Assembly (NCBI GenBank): GCA_016630955.3
Contig: CM049990.2
Span: forward strand, 992,001 to 1,056,000
Length of the DNA stretch: 64,000 nucleotides
Direction of reading: 5' to 3'
From: Didymella arachidicola
Lineage: Eukaryota; Ascomycota; Dothideomycetes; Pleosporales; Didymellaceae
The position numbers and the translations under genes were made by a program. Under the pieces are notes generated by a model. It saw nothing but the letters and a program-made list of their open reading frames with translations, did not search any database and was not told the origin of the DNA. Shown here in pieces: positions 53,816-64,000 of this stretch; position 1 is the stretch's first letter, and each line of letters opens with the position of its first letter.

Positions 53816-55288
53816 ATGGAGCTGCTGTCTTCACTCCTGCCTGGGTCAGCGCCAGATGAGATTCCAATGCCAAAGCTAGACCATTTACCACCAGAGATGC
53901 TCGAGTTTGCAATTGTCAAGGCAACGGGCACACTCGCACCGCGCCTCGGCCGTCTTTCCCTTCCCAAACGCAACACTATAGCAACACCCGGATTCATTGG
54001 CAACACTTCGCGTGGCGCAATCCCACACATATCGCAGGACAACTTCTCGAAGAATTTGAAGCTCAATGGCGTCTATGTCGCGCTCGAGGATTGTAAATAC
54101 GCACCACCCGAATGATGTAGCCTCTCGCTGACATTCACAGTCATCGAGAAGATACCTCAGAGGACACCGCCCGTCTTTCAGTATGAGGTTCCTGAGCCCC
54201 TACGAAAGTTCATTGCCCTCCCAGAAGACACCCTCCTCGTCCTTGGCCCCCGCCGTAACCCACCAATACCGTCCCCAATACATAGCACAAATAAGGAGCT
54301 GGGTGTTCTGACATCCGTTGGTTTCAAGGCGCTGAGCTCAGAATATTATGCTGCCGCGGCACGGAAGCTACAGCCAGACATTGTGGTCGGTCTGGCTGAC
54401 ATCCCATTCGGTCAAGAGGCAATAGGGATAAAAAGGAAGGATAAGATGAGTGACAGGACTGAGGTTTGGACGCGCGACATCATTGCAAAGAAGGACACAT
54501 TAGACAAGGACGAACCGAGCTGGGGCATTTTCGCGCCTATTCTGCCGATAGACCGCGATCTACAGAGCTGGTATTTGGAGCATTTGGTCGACGATATGGC
54601 GGACAAGATCTCTGGCGTGGCTATTTACGACGCTTATCTCCTTGACGACTTATCTGAGGAGCTTCACCACCTACCCCGTCTCTCCTTCCATGCACCTGCT
54701 AGCCCGCAAGAGATTCTCCGTCAAGTCGGCCTGGGCATGGACATCTTCATCGTACCATTCCTCGGAGACGCTACGGACGCCGGCATCGCGCTGAACTTCG
54801 CTTTTCCTGCGCCGCCCAAGGACACAAACACCAGCTCGCGCCAAGATCTCGGGCTTGACATGTGGTCAGACACACATGCTACTTCCGTCACTCCTCTCAG
54901 CGAAGGCTGCGGGTGCTACACATGCACCAAGCACCACCGCGCCTACATTCAGCACCTACTTGCGGCAAAGGAAATGCTTGGATGGGCACTTATACAGATC
55001 CACAATTACGCCATTCTTTCATCGTTCTTCGCGGGTATGCGCGCATCCATCGAGGGAGATTCGTTCGAAGCAGATGTGGCTACCTTCGAGCGTTATTACG
55101 AGTCTGCACTGCCAGAGAAGACAGGCCAAGGCCCAAGAGTCAGAGGGTACCAGTTCAAGTCGGAGGAGCATGCAAAGCCGGAGAAGAAGAATCAGCGCGT
55201 GTTCACCAAGTACGACGATGAGAAGATTGCTGAGCTCAGATTGGCGGCAGCACATGGGGACAGCAGCCAGGGACAAAGCCGGAAATGA
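53816..55288 (+). CDS. QTRT2: Queuine tRNA-ribosyltransferase accessory subunit 2
   Basis: With QTRT1, this subunit swaps guanine for queuine at tRNA position 34; QTRT2 itself is catalytically weak. Exons 53816-54092 and 54141-55288 give 474 residues. It begins LPPEMLEFAIVKATGTLAPRLGRLSLPKRNTIATPGFIGNTSRG. The TGT-fold motifs are FQYEVPEPLRKFIALPEDTLLVLGPRRNPP, then PDIVVGLADIP, and the zinc-site end CGCYTCTKHHRAYIQHLLAAKEMLGWALIQIHNY, with the C-x-C-x2-C...H zinc ligands. The active-site aspartates of QTRT1 are replaced, which fits the accessory subunit. The tail is lysine-rich. Confidence 0.88.
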
Positions 55289-55430
55289 GAGACATGATCG
55301 ACGATGAAGCAATTGTTGGACTCGTAGGGCTGGATGCAGTCGATGTTGATGGCGCCAGACAGGTTGGATCGCTGAAATTGGAGGACGATGTGCTGAGTAT
55401 AAAATAAACAGCGGAGGATACCCCAGCACA

Positions 55431-55967
55431 ATGCACGCATATGCAGAGACCGGGCTAGCGAAGAGCGATAGATATGAGGACATGGGCCGTGAGCCTTGTA
55501 GGGATGACTGTGGTGGACATTGTTGGGCACGTCGCTTCGCAATGTTCACCTGTCAGTGTGAGGTAAGAATCTCCACTAACAGTGCCTGTCTCGCACTTCA
55601 ACATGGCTCACACACTGTACATGAACGTCACCTGTGCCGTGTCTATTACATATTCATGCATGGAAAGTTTCCATTCGTGTCAACATATAAACAGCAACTC
55701 TGCATTCCATCAACGTCCTACGCATACCAAGATACCCCCTTGACAAAATCGATCTGCTTCACTAGTTATACAGTGCCTCGGTCATCCAAACTCACGCGCG
55801 CAAAGACGCCCAACCGCCACATAGTCGAACACACTATTCGCCGCCCAGAGCTACTGGAGAAGACGCATTGGGAATGTTGCGGCTGTGGCTCGGGCAACGA
55901 GGCGTCCGAGCATCCAGCGCGCTGCGACGCTTGCAGACACTTCTGGTGCTATGCTTGCGAGGACTGA
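55431..55967 (+). CDS. Small zinc-binding protein, start uncertain
   Basis: The C-terminal part reads HIVEHTIRRPELLEKTHWECCGCGSGNEASEHPARCDACRHFWCYACED, an eight-cysteine cluster of RING/RanBP2-like spacing expected to bind two zinc ions. The frame is open back to 55431, but the N-terminal part (about 110 residues) looks unlike a fold and may include an intron. The real start could be farther downstream. The function is unknown. Confidence 0.5.
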   Translation: MHAYAETGLAKSDRYEDMGREPCRDDCGGHCWARRFAMFTCQCEVRISTNSACLALQHGSHTVHERHLCRVYYIFMHGKFPFVSTYKQQLCIPSTSYAYQDTPLTKSICFTSYTVPRSSKLTRAKTPNRHIVEHTIRRPELLEKTHWECCGCGSGNEASEHPARCDACRHFWCYACED

Positions 55968-57111
55968 GGTTCCATTTATGTTGTGATAATATGTCTGGAG
56001 CGTACTTGGAGCGAGAAATCAAGCAACTGATGGTATAATTTGGATGGTGTGAATGCCGACTGTTCTCCCTCCGGCGTGCGAGAAAGTCTGTAACTTGTGG
56101 TGAGTAAAATAACGCGCGGTTGCTACAGCCAATGGACAATTGCAAGTGGGAAATGTTGCTGCGATGCGCGCTATCGTATGAGCAAAGAATCCGGCTGGAC
56201 ACTAGACAGGCATCCGTTTTCAGGGCTACAGGGGCGAAGAGACCGTAGTGTTCCTTATCACATGACGCCAATAGACGACTTGGCTAACAGTCGACGGGGC
56301 CAGCCGCATTGACTTGTATTGCACGGACAAACATTATGAAGTTTGCAACTGGAAAGTTTAGAAGTAAGGTCCGGCACGTAGGGACGGACCTTATACCAAG
56401 ACACAGCTTTTTCCACGACCCGACCGTATCCTTTAACTTGTACATTGTGTCCTCCCTTCTGCTGTGAGCTATTCTTCGATTACGCGGAACTGCCCTCACT
56501 GAAACGTCATATTGCTCGATTCTGTGATACCTCGTCATCCACAGCATCTCTGCCAGATTAATCCTGGGAATTCACAAGCGTATTATGTATCATGGCAACT
56601 TGTGCAAGCAGAAGGGAGACAGCGGGTTGTGGCTGCCTCGGCTTCAGGGCAGGCAAAAACATCAAGAAAGCTGTCACCCGGCAAGCGTGTAGGGCTGTCG
56701 TTGGATCTTGCGGTCGTATTCTGGTAGCTAGCGCGAATTAGGATACTCTTCTTGGTTCAGTTTGCTTTTCTTGGGCTCGTTATGTTTTTTGTTGTGATGG
56801 CTTTCGCTCAGTGACGTTACGTGATGTGAACGGTCTTTGTGATGTTGTACAATGATGCAGAGGACGCAGGCGGACAAGACAATAGACTTGGGAGCTTTGA
56901 ACATATGTCTGAACATGCAGCTAAGTATGTATAAGCTTGGCAGACATGGTGTTCGTGTTGTAAATGTGAGGATCATAAGAAGTGAGCGCACACGTGCTTT
57001 CGCGCCTTAGCGTGGTGGCGACTTTCACACTAGCCGCATCGACAGGGTCGAGCATGTCGCCAACAGCAGTATGGTAATCACCAGCCATTACTCTTACGTT
57101 TCTGAGTTTCC
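55968..57111. other. Intergenic stretch
   Basis: No supported gene on either strand. The right part is the promoter side of the exonuclease gene. Confidence 0.5.
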
Positions 57112-59034
57112 ATGTCTTGTCGGTACCCGGTTGGAATGACAGGCACTGAAACCAAAACCGCTGCTCTCAAGAACGCAGCAAGCAAAAGCAAGACCGAGAC
57201 GGCGCGCTGGCCACTGCGCTTTCGGATCCCGCCGGGGTCAGAGCACCAATCGCAGCAGGGGCTCGCAGCATTTGGAGTCACTTCAACGAAAGAAAGACCC
57301 CGGAAGAAATGGTGGAGCCATCAGCTGTACCGTGGACCGAACGGCGAGCAGGTCAAAGTGCAGTACAGCAAAACGAAAGCTGAATCGGAAATCCTGGCCA
57401 AGCAGTTCCTGGGCGAGGAAGTAGTCGGCTTCGACATGGAATGGCCGTGGAACGACTGGAAGTCTGACAGGCTCCAGAACAAGATTGGCCTGATACAGGT
57501 CGCGACAGAAGAGAAGATTGCGCTTTTCCACATTGGCCTGCACGCCGGAAAGACGACCGACGATATCATAGGCCCGTCCCTGCGCAAGCTGATCGAAAAC
57601 CCGGAGATTGGGAAAATCGGCGTGGGGATACTTAGTGCGGACTTTGCGCGGCTACGAAGGTACTTCAAGATGCGGCCCAAGGGCGCAGTCGAGCTCAGTC
57701 ATCTGCACCGTCTTGTCACGTTCGGTGGACGGAAACCCGAGCTCGTGTCGACCAAGATGACGAGCCTCGCGCATCAAGTTGAGCAACATCTTGGACTTGC
57801 ACTGTACAAGGGAGATGTTAGAAGGTCGAATTGGAGCAGGTCGTTGAGTCAGGAACAAATCAAGTACGCTGCAGGAGATGCTTATGCTGGCATCATGCTG
57901 TATCACTGTTTGAACTACAAACGACTCCAGATGGACCCGGTGCCGCCAAAGCCTATACACGCGGAGAATTATCTGGGGTTCAAACTTGCCGGAGTTGGGT
58001 CGCTGTATCTGGAGCCTGCAGAAGAAGGAGGCCACATTATGACGTCGGCCTTTTTCTTTGGCGTACCTACCGCGATTGAGGATTTGTCCAGGTCCAAGAA
58101 GACTGGCCAAAGTTCGAAGACAGCCAAGTCCACGACCAAGACGAAGGCAACGACGGGTGCATTGACGGACGTCAAAGCCAAGGTCCCGCGAGCTACGGAG
58201 ACAGCCGTTTCTCATCTTGACCCAGCGTCACTAGCTCTCTACCAGGAGCTACAGCAATGGCGCACAGGAAACAGCTCTCGGATCAGCGACGCAATCCTCA
58301 CGCGACTTGCTGAGCAGCGTCCCGTTAATGTCGAAGCCTTGCTGGGTATCAAGGGTCTGGGCAAAGTGACCCAGAAGACGCACGGCAAGGAGCTAGTCGC
58401 GGTCATCACTGCGTTTATGACCAAGAACAACATGGACGTGCCGGAGTCCGTTCTCGCAGCATCAGCGACTTCATCTGACGCAGTAAATAAAGCAGATCGC
58501 GCCAGCACGCTACAGATCAAGCCATCGACACCAGACTCTTCGCCCGCATTCGACCCACCACTGCGAACACCTCCCCTGCATACCGGCCTGTCATTCGCAT
58601 TATCCACAACGAAGCTCGCAGAGGACTCGAACGCGGCCCTAGACTCGGACTCCAGCCTACCATCGTTAGACTTCAGCCCGTCTTCTAAGCGCCGGACATG
58701 CGGCCAAAAGCGCAAAAGAGCAGCCAGCCTATCCATCAGCATCCAGGAACAAACCAGCGCACCTGCACACCCTACCGCTGCCTCCACGCCCCTCACGCCC
58801 CGCTCAAAGCTCCTCCATAGCAAACTCAGCGCGCTCAGCAGACTAGTCGCTCGGAAGCTGGACAGCACTGCTGACACGCTCGTTTCGGGGCAGACGTTGG
58901 AATTACTATCTCTCAAGCGACCGCGGACACGTGATGAGTTGTTGACAATACCGGGGATTGAGGTTTTTGAAGGGGCGTGTGGGGACGTGGGGTTGGATTT
59001 GCTGGGGAGGGTGACGAGGTTCAGTCAGGTGTAA
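57112..59034 (+). CDS. Werner-type 3'-5' exonuclease with HRDC domain
   Basis: An intronless frame of 640 residues. A DEDD-type exonuclease core has Exo I VGFDMEW, Exo II near GVGILSADFARL and Exo III YAAGDAYAG (tyrosine form, DEDDy). It begins around residue 95 with VQYSKTKAESEILAKQFLGEE. An HRDC domain (LYQELQQWRTGNSSRISDAILTRLAEQRPVN, VEALLGIKGLGKVTQKTHG) follows after a low-complexity linker. A further HRDC-like segment with RPRTRDELLTIPGIEVFEGACGD ends the protein. No helicase domain is present, unlike human WRN. This architecture is known in fungal WRN-exonuclease-like proteins that act in DNA repair or telomere processing. A start at the next ATG, eight codons in (MTGTETK), is possible. 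Confidence 0.9.
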   Translation: MSCRYPVGMTGTETKTAALKNAASKSKTETARWPLRFRIPPGSEHQSQQGLAAFGVTSTKERPRKKWWSHQLYRGPNGEQVKVQYSKTKAESEILAKQFLGEEVVGFDMEWPWNDWKSDRLQNKIGLIQVATEEKIALFHIGLHAGKTTDDIIGPSLRKLIENPEIGKIGVGILSADFARLRRYFKMRPKGAVELSHLHRLVTFGGRKPELVSTKMTSLAHQVEQHLGLALYKGDVRRSNWSRSLSQEQIKYAAGDAYAGIMLYHCLNYKRLQMDPVPPKPIHAENYLGFKLAGVGSLYLEPAEEGGHIMTSAFFFGVPTAIEDLSRSKKTGQSSKTAKSTTKTKATTGALTDVKAKVPRATETAVSHLDPASLALYQELQQWRTGNSSRISDAILTRLAEQRPVNVEALLGIKGLGKVTQKTHGKELVAVITAFMTKNNMDVPESVLAASATSSDAVNKADRASTLQIKPSTPDSSPAFDPPLRTPPLHTGLSFALSTTKLAEDSNAALDSDSSLPSLDFSPSSKRRTCGQKRKRAASLSISIQEQTSAPAHPTAASTPLTPRSKLLHSKLSALSRLVARKLDSTADTLVSGQTLELLSLKRPRTRDELLTIPGIEVFEGACGDVGLDLLGRVTRFSQV

Positions 59035-60189
59035 TTGTGTCGTGGGATAAAAGCTGTCGATGCACCTTTGAGTGATTCACGGTCCGTGCGTATGCGGCTG
59101 TTCGAGCGTTGGCGATGGCGTGGCAGGTGTCGTGGGATGGGGAATTTTCATGGTGTTATATCCACTTTAACTTTTATCGTTGTTTGTATGGTGGTGTGTT
59201 CGCGATGGCGTGAAGTAAGCGGATGGGATGGGGAATGCACGCGAAGTGATTGGCCAATGCGGTACCGAGCTGAGTGGGGCTATGCTATACACAGTAGTGG
59301 TAAATTGTCGTCTAATCCCACACCTAGCATTTTCTACGCGATCAACCTCGCACTATCATCTGTATAAGAGACAGTGTGGTGTATCAGCATGGATCTCGTT
59401 TCAATCTACAAAGCAAAGGTGGTGTGTGAGAGCAGCCGGCTATGAAAACATTGGAAGCTACGATGGGTATCACGTGCTTAGTATAAAACGGCAGATTTGC
59501 GGGGAGCGCACATGGGTCCCCTAGCGCGCTGCAGGCTGATGTGCCAGTAGTGCCGGTGTTCAACGCGTCGGCACATGAGAGGCCAGCTGCGGGCACTGCA
59601 CGGCAATTGCTCGCAAGACGACAAGCCGGTGTCCAGAGAGCAGAGCCGTTGTCTCGCTTAGAAATAGCTAGCGGCGTCATGGCCGTCGTTTACTCGTCGT
59701 GACTCGTCGTCGTCGTCGGCGTCACGGCTAGTTCCCAATGGCGGATCTGCACGACATGTGATGCGGAATTCTGACATGTGAAATGCAAGGCCAATTTGCA
59801 GCGACGCCTCGACTCGTTGACTCGTCGCTTCCACGACCCCCTCGCCGAGTATCAAGGGTTTCTTCGACTCGAGAGAGATTGCGCGACGCTGACGGGCGGT
59901 GAGATTGCTGGGTTTTTGTGACGACGACGGTTTTTTTGACGACGACAACGTCGAGCACTCCTGACGTCGCTGCTTCGCCAATTCGACGTCCGACTCGGAG
60001 CCGGAGCACGGCCGTTTTGAGCGACGACACCAGAGGACAGGCAAGGCAACCACGGACTCGGCCAGCCACAAGGGGACTGGGGACTGGGGATTGTGTCGAG
60101 GCACTGCAGACTGTCGCGAGCGACTGCGAATCTTGCCTGGACGGTGTGCGGCGCAGGACGAGGGGCATCTCGTCGGCGCTACCACGACG
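59035..60189. other. Long 5' leader or promoter of the Opi1 gene
   Basis: The stretch holds runs of GAC/GTC triplets near 59700-59960 and a few upstream ATGs. Long open frames on the minus strand here (59658-60626 and 59728-60753) overlap the Opi1 gene and are the antisense shadow of GC-rich, repeat-like codons, not genes. Confidence 0.5.
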
Positions 60190-61861
60190 ATGCAGGAGGA
60201 GCAGCAGCGTCTGCCCCCGCCGGCGTACATGCAGCACGAGCCCGAGAGCTTCCAGCTGCCCAGCGTGCCCACGCATGCGCCGGACCGCCAGAGCAGCGGC
60301 CGCCTGCCCGGCGTCAGGACGCTCGACCTGCGCGATGCGAGTCCGCCGGCGAGGCATGCGGCGCGCGCGTCTGTCGAGCTGCCGGCGCTGCACAGCGCGA
60401 CGTTCCCCAAGGTGCCGGACGGGCTTCCTGCAGACATGGGCAGCCCCATGGACACGGCGAGCGTGCTGAGCGCCCAGGACGCGGCGAGCGTCAGCATGGA
60501 CGACCCGGATGTGCGTCTGGCTGCAGAGGCGCTGAGCGGGCTGGGCAATCCAGGTGCGTGCGCGCGAGATGCCTCTGCGGCAATGCGACTGACAGCAGGC
60601 AGACTTTGTGCGGTCGCCGACGGCACGCTCCTTCACCATGGCCGCCCGCGAGCCCGCCGCCGAGCCCCAGCCCATGCTCTCGCTGCTGACGTCCAACCAC
60701 CCGTGGCTCGGCGGCACCATCAGCGGCTCGCTGGCGGCGTATAACCTCACCAAGGACTACTCCCCGCGCTTCGTCAAGTACGGCGCCGAGCTCGTCGAGC
60801 GCAACGTCGGCTCCCCGGTCGTCAACACCGTCTCGTCGGTCGGCAGGCGGACCGGCATGGAGCAGAACCTGCGCCGCTACCTGGGCGAACAGCATCGACG
60901 CCCCTCGGACCTCGAGCAGGGCGACGCCGACTTGCCTCGCAAGCGACAGCGCGCCGCCAGCCCCAGCGCCGACGCCATGGACGTCGACTCCCGCACCGAG
61001 TCCCGCGCCCGCGGCAACTCGCAGTCATCCTACGCCGAATCCCTCCCCGCCTACGACGACCACCGCTCCCCCACCTACGAAGAAAACGCCCCCGCGACCG
61101 ACTCCACCGCTGCAAAGGACCCCCAGCCCTCCGCCGTCCAGGACCGCCGCGTCCCCTGGTCAACCCAACTCATAATGACCACCTCGGGCCTCGGCGCCGC
61201 CCTCTCCACCACCTCCCTCCGCTCCCTCAAACAATGTCTCCACCTCCTCCGCAGCGCAACCCGCCACATCGACGCCGTCATGCACGCCCTGCGCCTCCTC
61301 CTCGCCGAGTACGAAACCGCCCTCCACCAGTCTTCCTCCTCCCCCTCCTCAGAAGAAGAAGAGAAAGACCCCCGCGTCCGCGCCATCGCCCAAAACATCA
61401 AAACCCTCACCTCGGACATCTGGACCACCCTCCAGCGCGTCGTCCACTCCGTGAGCCGCTACACCGGCGGCGCCCTCCCGCAGAACGCCTCCCAGGTCGT
61501 GCGCACGCAGTTGCTCAGCGTCCCGCAGCGCTGGCAGCAAGCTGGGCGACGCGCACAGCCGGATGAGGAGGCGGGCGCAGCTAATGCTGGTGCTGATGCT
61601 AGTGTGGAGAGGGGTGAAAGGGGAGAAAGGGGGGAGGGAGGCGAGGCGGTGCGCGGCGCGAACCGTATGCTTGCGTTTGCGATGGAGGGGCTGGATATGA
61701 TGGGCCAGATTACGACGGTTGTGGATGGCACGGTGAGGAGTGCCGAGACGTGGTTGGCGCGGATTGGGAGGGCGGGGCCGGTCGAGCAGAGGCATGACGG
61801 GGAGGGAAGGGCGGAGCGGAATAACGGGTTTGATGGCGTTAATGGGGATGAGAAGAGGTAG
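60190..61861 (+). CDS. OPI1: Opi1-domain transcriptional regulator (CCG-8-like)
   Basis: Opi1 represses phospholipid-synthesis genes in yeast when lipid precursors are plentiful; the filamentous-fungal homologue CCG-8 is clock-controlled. Exons 60190-60553 and 60603-61861 give 540 residues. The intron (60554-60602) was set by reading frame: it joins GLGNP to DFVRSPTARSF. The Opi1 core is LSLLTSNHPWLGGTISGSLAAYNLTKDYSPRFVKYGAELVERN, followed by VSSVGRRTGMEQNLRRYLG and the helical part SLRSLKQCLHLLRSATRHIDAVMHALRLL. The N-terminus is proline-rich and low in structure. The C-terminus (GQITTVVDGTVRSAETWLARIGR) is family-like. Confidence 0.85.
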
Positions 61862-64000
61862 TTTGTGTGTTTGGGGATACATCACTCAGAGGTGCGTGGA
61901 GGCTGGGGTTGGGTGACGCTGGAGCGAGGTATACCACAGGCGAAGCTGCTAATTTTTATTTTTTTTTTCTTTTTCTTTCTTTGTCCACTGAGAGATTTGT
62001 TCGTTGAAGCACGGCGCTGGGGTACATACGTACTTTGCGCGGTGCGGTACTGTAGTGTCTCGTTTCTTTTGCAGAGACGTCTTTTTTACGCGATAGCGGT
62101 AGATCCTTGTGCGTTGCCATTGCTAAAATCCTGAGCGGATAGCGAGACGGGTTATTCGATTCTTTTCTGTTTCCTCCGTGTCCTCTGTTTGCAAGGCTTG
62201 CTGATTGCTTCTTCATTCTAGTACGTCTTTTGAGCAGCAATTCCGGGGTTATGTATGCATCGCTCTGGTTTGGTCTTGCCGTTTGTGCTCTGTGGTGGTG
62301 TGGGCGATACAAGAACATTATCAGCTCCCGCCTTCTCTATTGTCATGCTCGGAAGTTGTGATACGGAACTTGCATTGGCTGTGTATAAGTGAAGTTTGTG
62401 GGATTTGGCACGCTCAAAACACAGACTTGTTGTCCGTCTTGGACCTGGATCTGGACCTGCTGTTGTAGATAGGTACCGTCGTTTGTGACGGGCAGCATAG
62501 GAATGTCAGGGCTCTCAGTTGCAGGGTCGTTCGAAACCAGACCGTAGATGGATGCCACAGCCACAAGGTGTATCAGGAGGAGCGAGCACGCGCAACTCAG
62601 GTCTCTGAGGCTAATCCAAAATAGAGGATAGAAGGAAGATACTTGTAGGTAGTAAGAGCGTGGTCGCGGGAATCTGTCCTTGGATTTGTGTGTCTTTGTC
62701 ACGGTTTAGAGGTAGCCCGCTGTGGAGGCGTTGGGATTGTTTGGGGAGATGTATATGCCAGGCCAGAGACAAATGTTTACCACATCACCACTATCCCTGA
62801 CGTACTCCATGGCGAGGAATTGTGCCACTGGAAGCGTCTCGTGCTAGCTGCAGTTGGTCGGGGGAAGGACTGTGGAGCCAGAAAGTACTGTGTGCTCGAA
62901 GTCTACGACGTTGGCATGTCATGTGAACACGGCAACGGAGAACTCGCCTGTGAAGCTGTGCAATGTGCGAGATACAGCGACAGGCTGCAGAAGATCTGCA
63001 TAAGACTCTCCAAGCGTGAGCGAATTTCGAGAGAATCGATGGCTTGCGGTGGGCGCTGTGCTCGGCTTGGGGTAAGCATGTATCGTCATCCCAATCAATA
63101 TTTCTTGCCCAGCAAGAGATATGGTTTCCCCTCCCGAGCTACGATGAAGTCTGTGAGTTGCGGTGTGCACATATCGACAGACTTTATACGGTAAGTAAGT
63201 CACCCGCGGAGAAATCTGTCCTCGGCTTTCTAATCACTCTTTAGTCGCGCCCGCCCAGTGTGCCGAAATCCCTCTCCAGCTATGTTCATCGTTGCCTGTG
63301 TCGTTCTTGTTTTCATGACAGTCGTATAGTGCTGTCGCAGCGAGCCGAGCTGGGTCCAGAAGCCACTCTTCGAGGCAGGATTCGCACTGGGTCTGCTTCC
63401 GGTATGGTGGTTAAGACTTCACTACTGCTTTTATAGAAGATATCGGGGTCGATGTCTACTGGTCGCTATGCTGTGGGATATCAAGTTAGCTGGACATTGT
63501 CTGTCGGTCGATCAAGGTTGGGTGTATTACGAGCTGGTTGCGTGGACCCAGAACAACTTGAGAATAAGCTGCGGTGATTGGGGCGAGCTCGGTGCTATGA
63601 AACGCCGCTGTGGAGGGATGGGAGTTCCGCTCTTCTGAACTAATGTGTACAGATGTATCTGCGGCGAGTCACTTGGTTTCAAGTAATTCACTTTGTTTTC
63701 CCAGACAATTTTATGTTTCTTATTGGCATGTAAAAACTCACGAGTTTTCTCATCTGAACGAATTCTCTCTATAAAGTGGCGCATCTCTCCCTGCCTAAAC
63801 GTGGTCATCCCCTCATAGAAAATTGAAAAACCCCGCAGTCTTCGCTTGACTTAGCTACATCATCTCTTGTTGGGGGAATATGGCGCCGCCCTAGCCCGCA
63901 ATGTTCAGTTTCGGGGTCTCAGTAGCCAGGGCTGAGCTGGATGTTGATTGCGAAGGGTACTCCTTGAGTCAAAAGACCCGAGTTCAGTCGTTCTGAACAG
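61862..64000. other. Right flank without supported genes
   Basis: Weak frames include 62343-62702 (minus, one hydrophobic segment), 62688-63194 (plus, cysteine-containing) and 63527-63808 (minus). None has a recognisable motif or coherent splice plan. The region is either intergenic or holds a gene cut off by the window edge. Confidence 0.4.

Noticed and set aside
59658..60753. Minus-strand open frames of 322 and 341 codons opposite the Opi1 gene
   Set aside because: They are rich in arginine, serine and alanine, have no domain, and lie exactly antisense to a well-supported gene with GC-rich codons, so they are shadows.
62343..63808. Small genes near the right edge
   Set aside because: Frames of 90-170 codons lack motifs, start context and splice logic, so they cannot be supported.

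Overview
The window is nuclear DNA of a filamentous ascomycete (Pezizomycotina; a dothideomycete is my best guess, inferred from family content only). Genes are split by short GT-AG introns, mostly 44-68 bp. The families are fungal: Fungal_trans regulator, RTA1, DUF6536, HET, rhodopsin-like membrane protein, PEBP-like GPI protein, Opi1 and a pogo/Fot1 transposon. I recognised no rRNA, tRNA or CRISPR array.

Left part (1-18.8 kb) is an accessory zone in decay around one intact essential gene. It holds a regulator with a nonsense codon and a lost splice acceptor, an ankyrin-repeat relic, an RTA1 membrane protein, intact MCM5 (7721-9939, minus), a DUF6536 gene broken by an 81-bp palindromic insertion, two larger terminal-inverted-repeat elements, two copies of an 87-bp hairpin repeat, an FAD monooxygenase with a degraded partial copy beside it, a HET pseudogene with two in-frame stops, and a nearly complete 1855-bp pogo/Fot1 transposon with one stop in its transposase.

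Middle part A (19-28.2 kb) is compact housekeeping DNA: mitochondrial cysteine synthase, NADH pyrophosphatase, COG2, mitochondrial ribosomal protein uL1 and condensin subunit 3. Neighbouring genes are divergent or convergent, with stops 60-75 bp apart.

Middle part B (28.6-42.5 kb) is looser and rich in secreted or membrane proteins: a secreted alpha/beta hydrolase, a rhodopsin-like membrane protein, nitronate monooxygenase, a solo LTR with a perfect 5-bp target duplication, a cysteine-rich secreted protein with a duplicated motif, a GPI-anchored PEBP-like protein, an orphan gene with a 16-nt first exon, and a HET relic.

Right part (42.7-62 kb) is again mostly housekeeping: MORG1/WDR83, pICln, SDH3, WDR89, a GH92 alpha-mannosidase, an orphan membrane-anchored coiled-coil protein, the queuine tRNA-ribosyltransferase accessory subunit, a small zinc protein, a Werner-type exonuclease with an HRDC domain, and an Opi1/CCG-8 regulator. 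The last 2.1 kb has no gene I can support.

The most distinctive signal is the pair of 87-bp hairpin elements. Between the copies, the differences in the stem keep or improve base pairing. The insertion-broken DUF6536 gene and the nested hAT-like element come next. All coordinates come from reading the sequence by eye. Splice sites were chosen by GT-AG plus reading frame plus protein family fit, and none were confirmed by transcripts.
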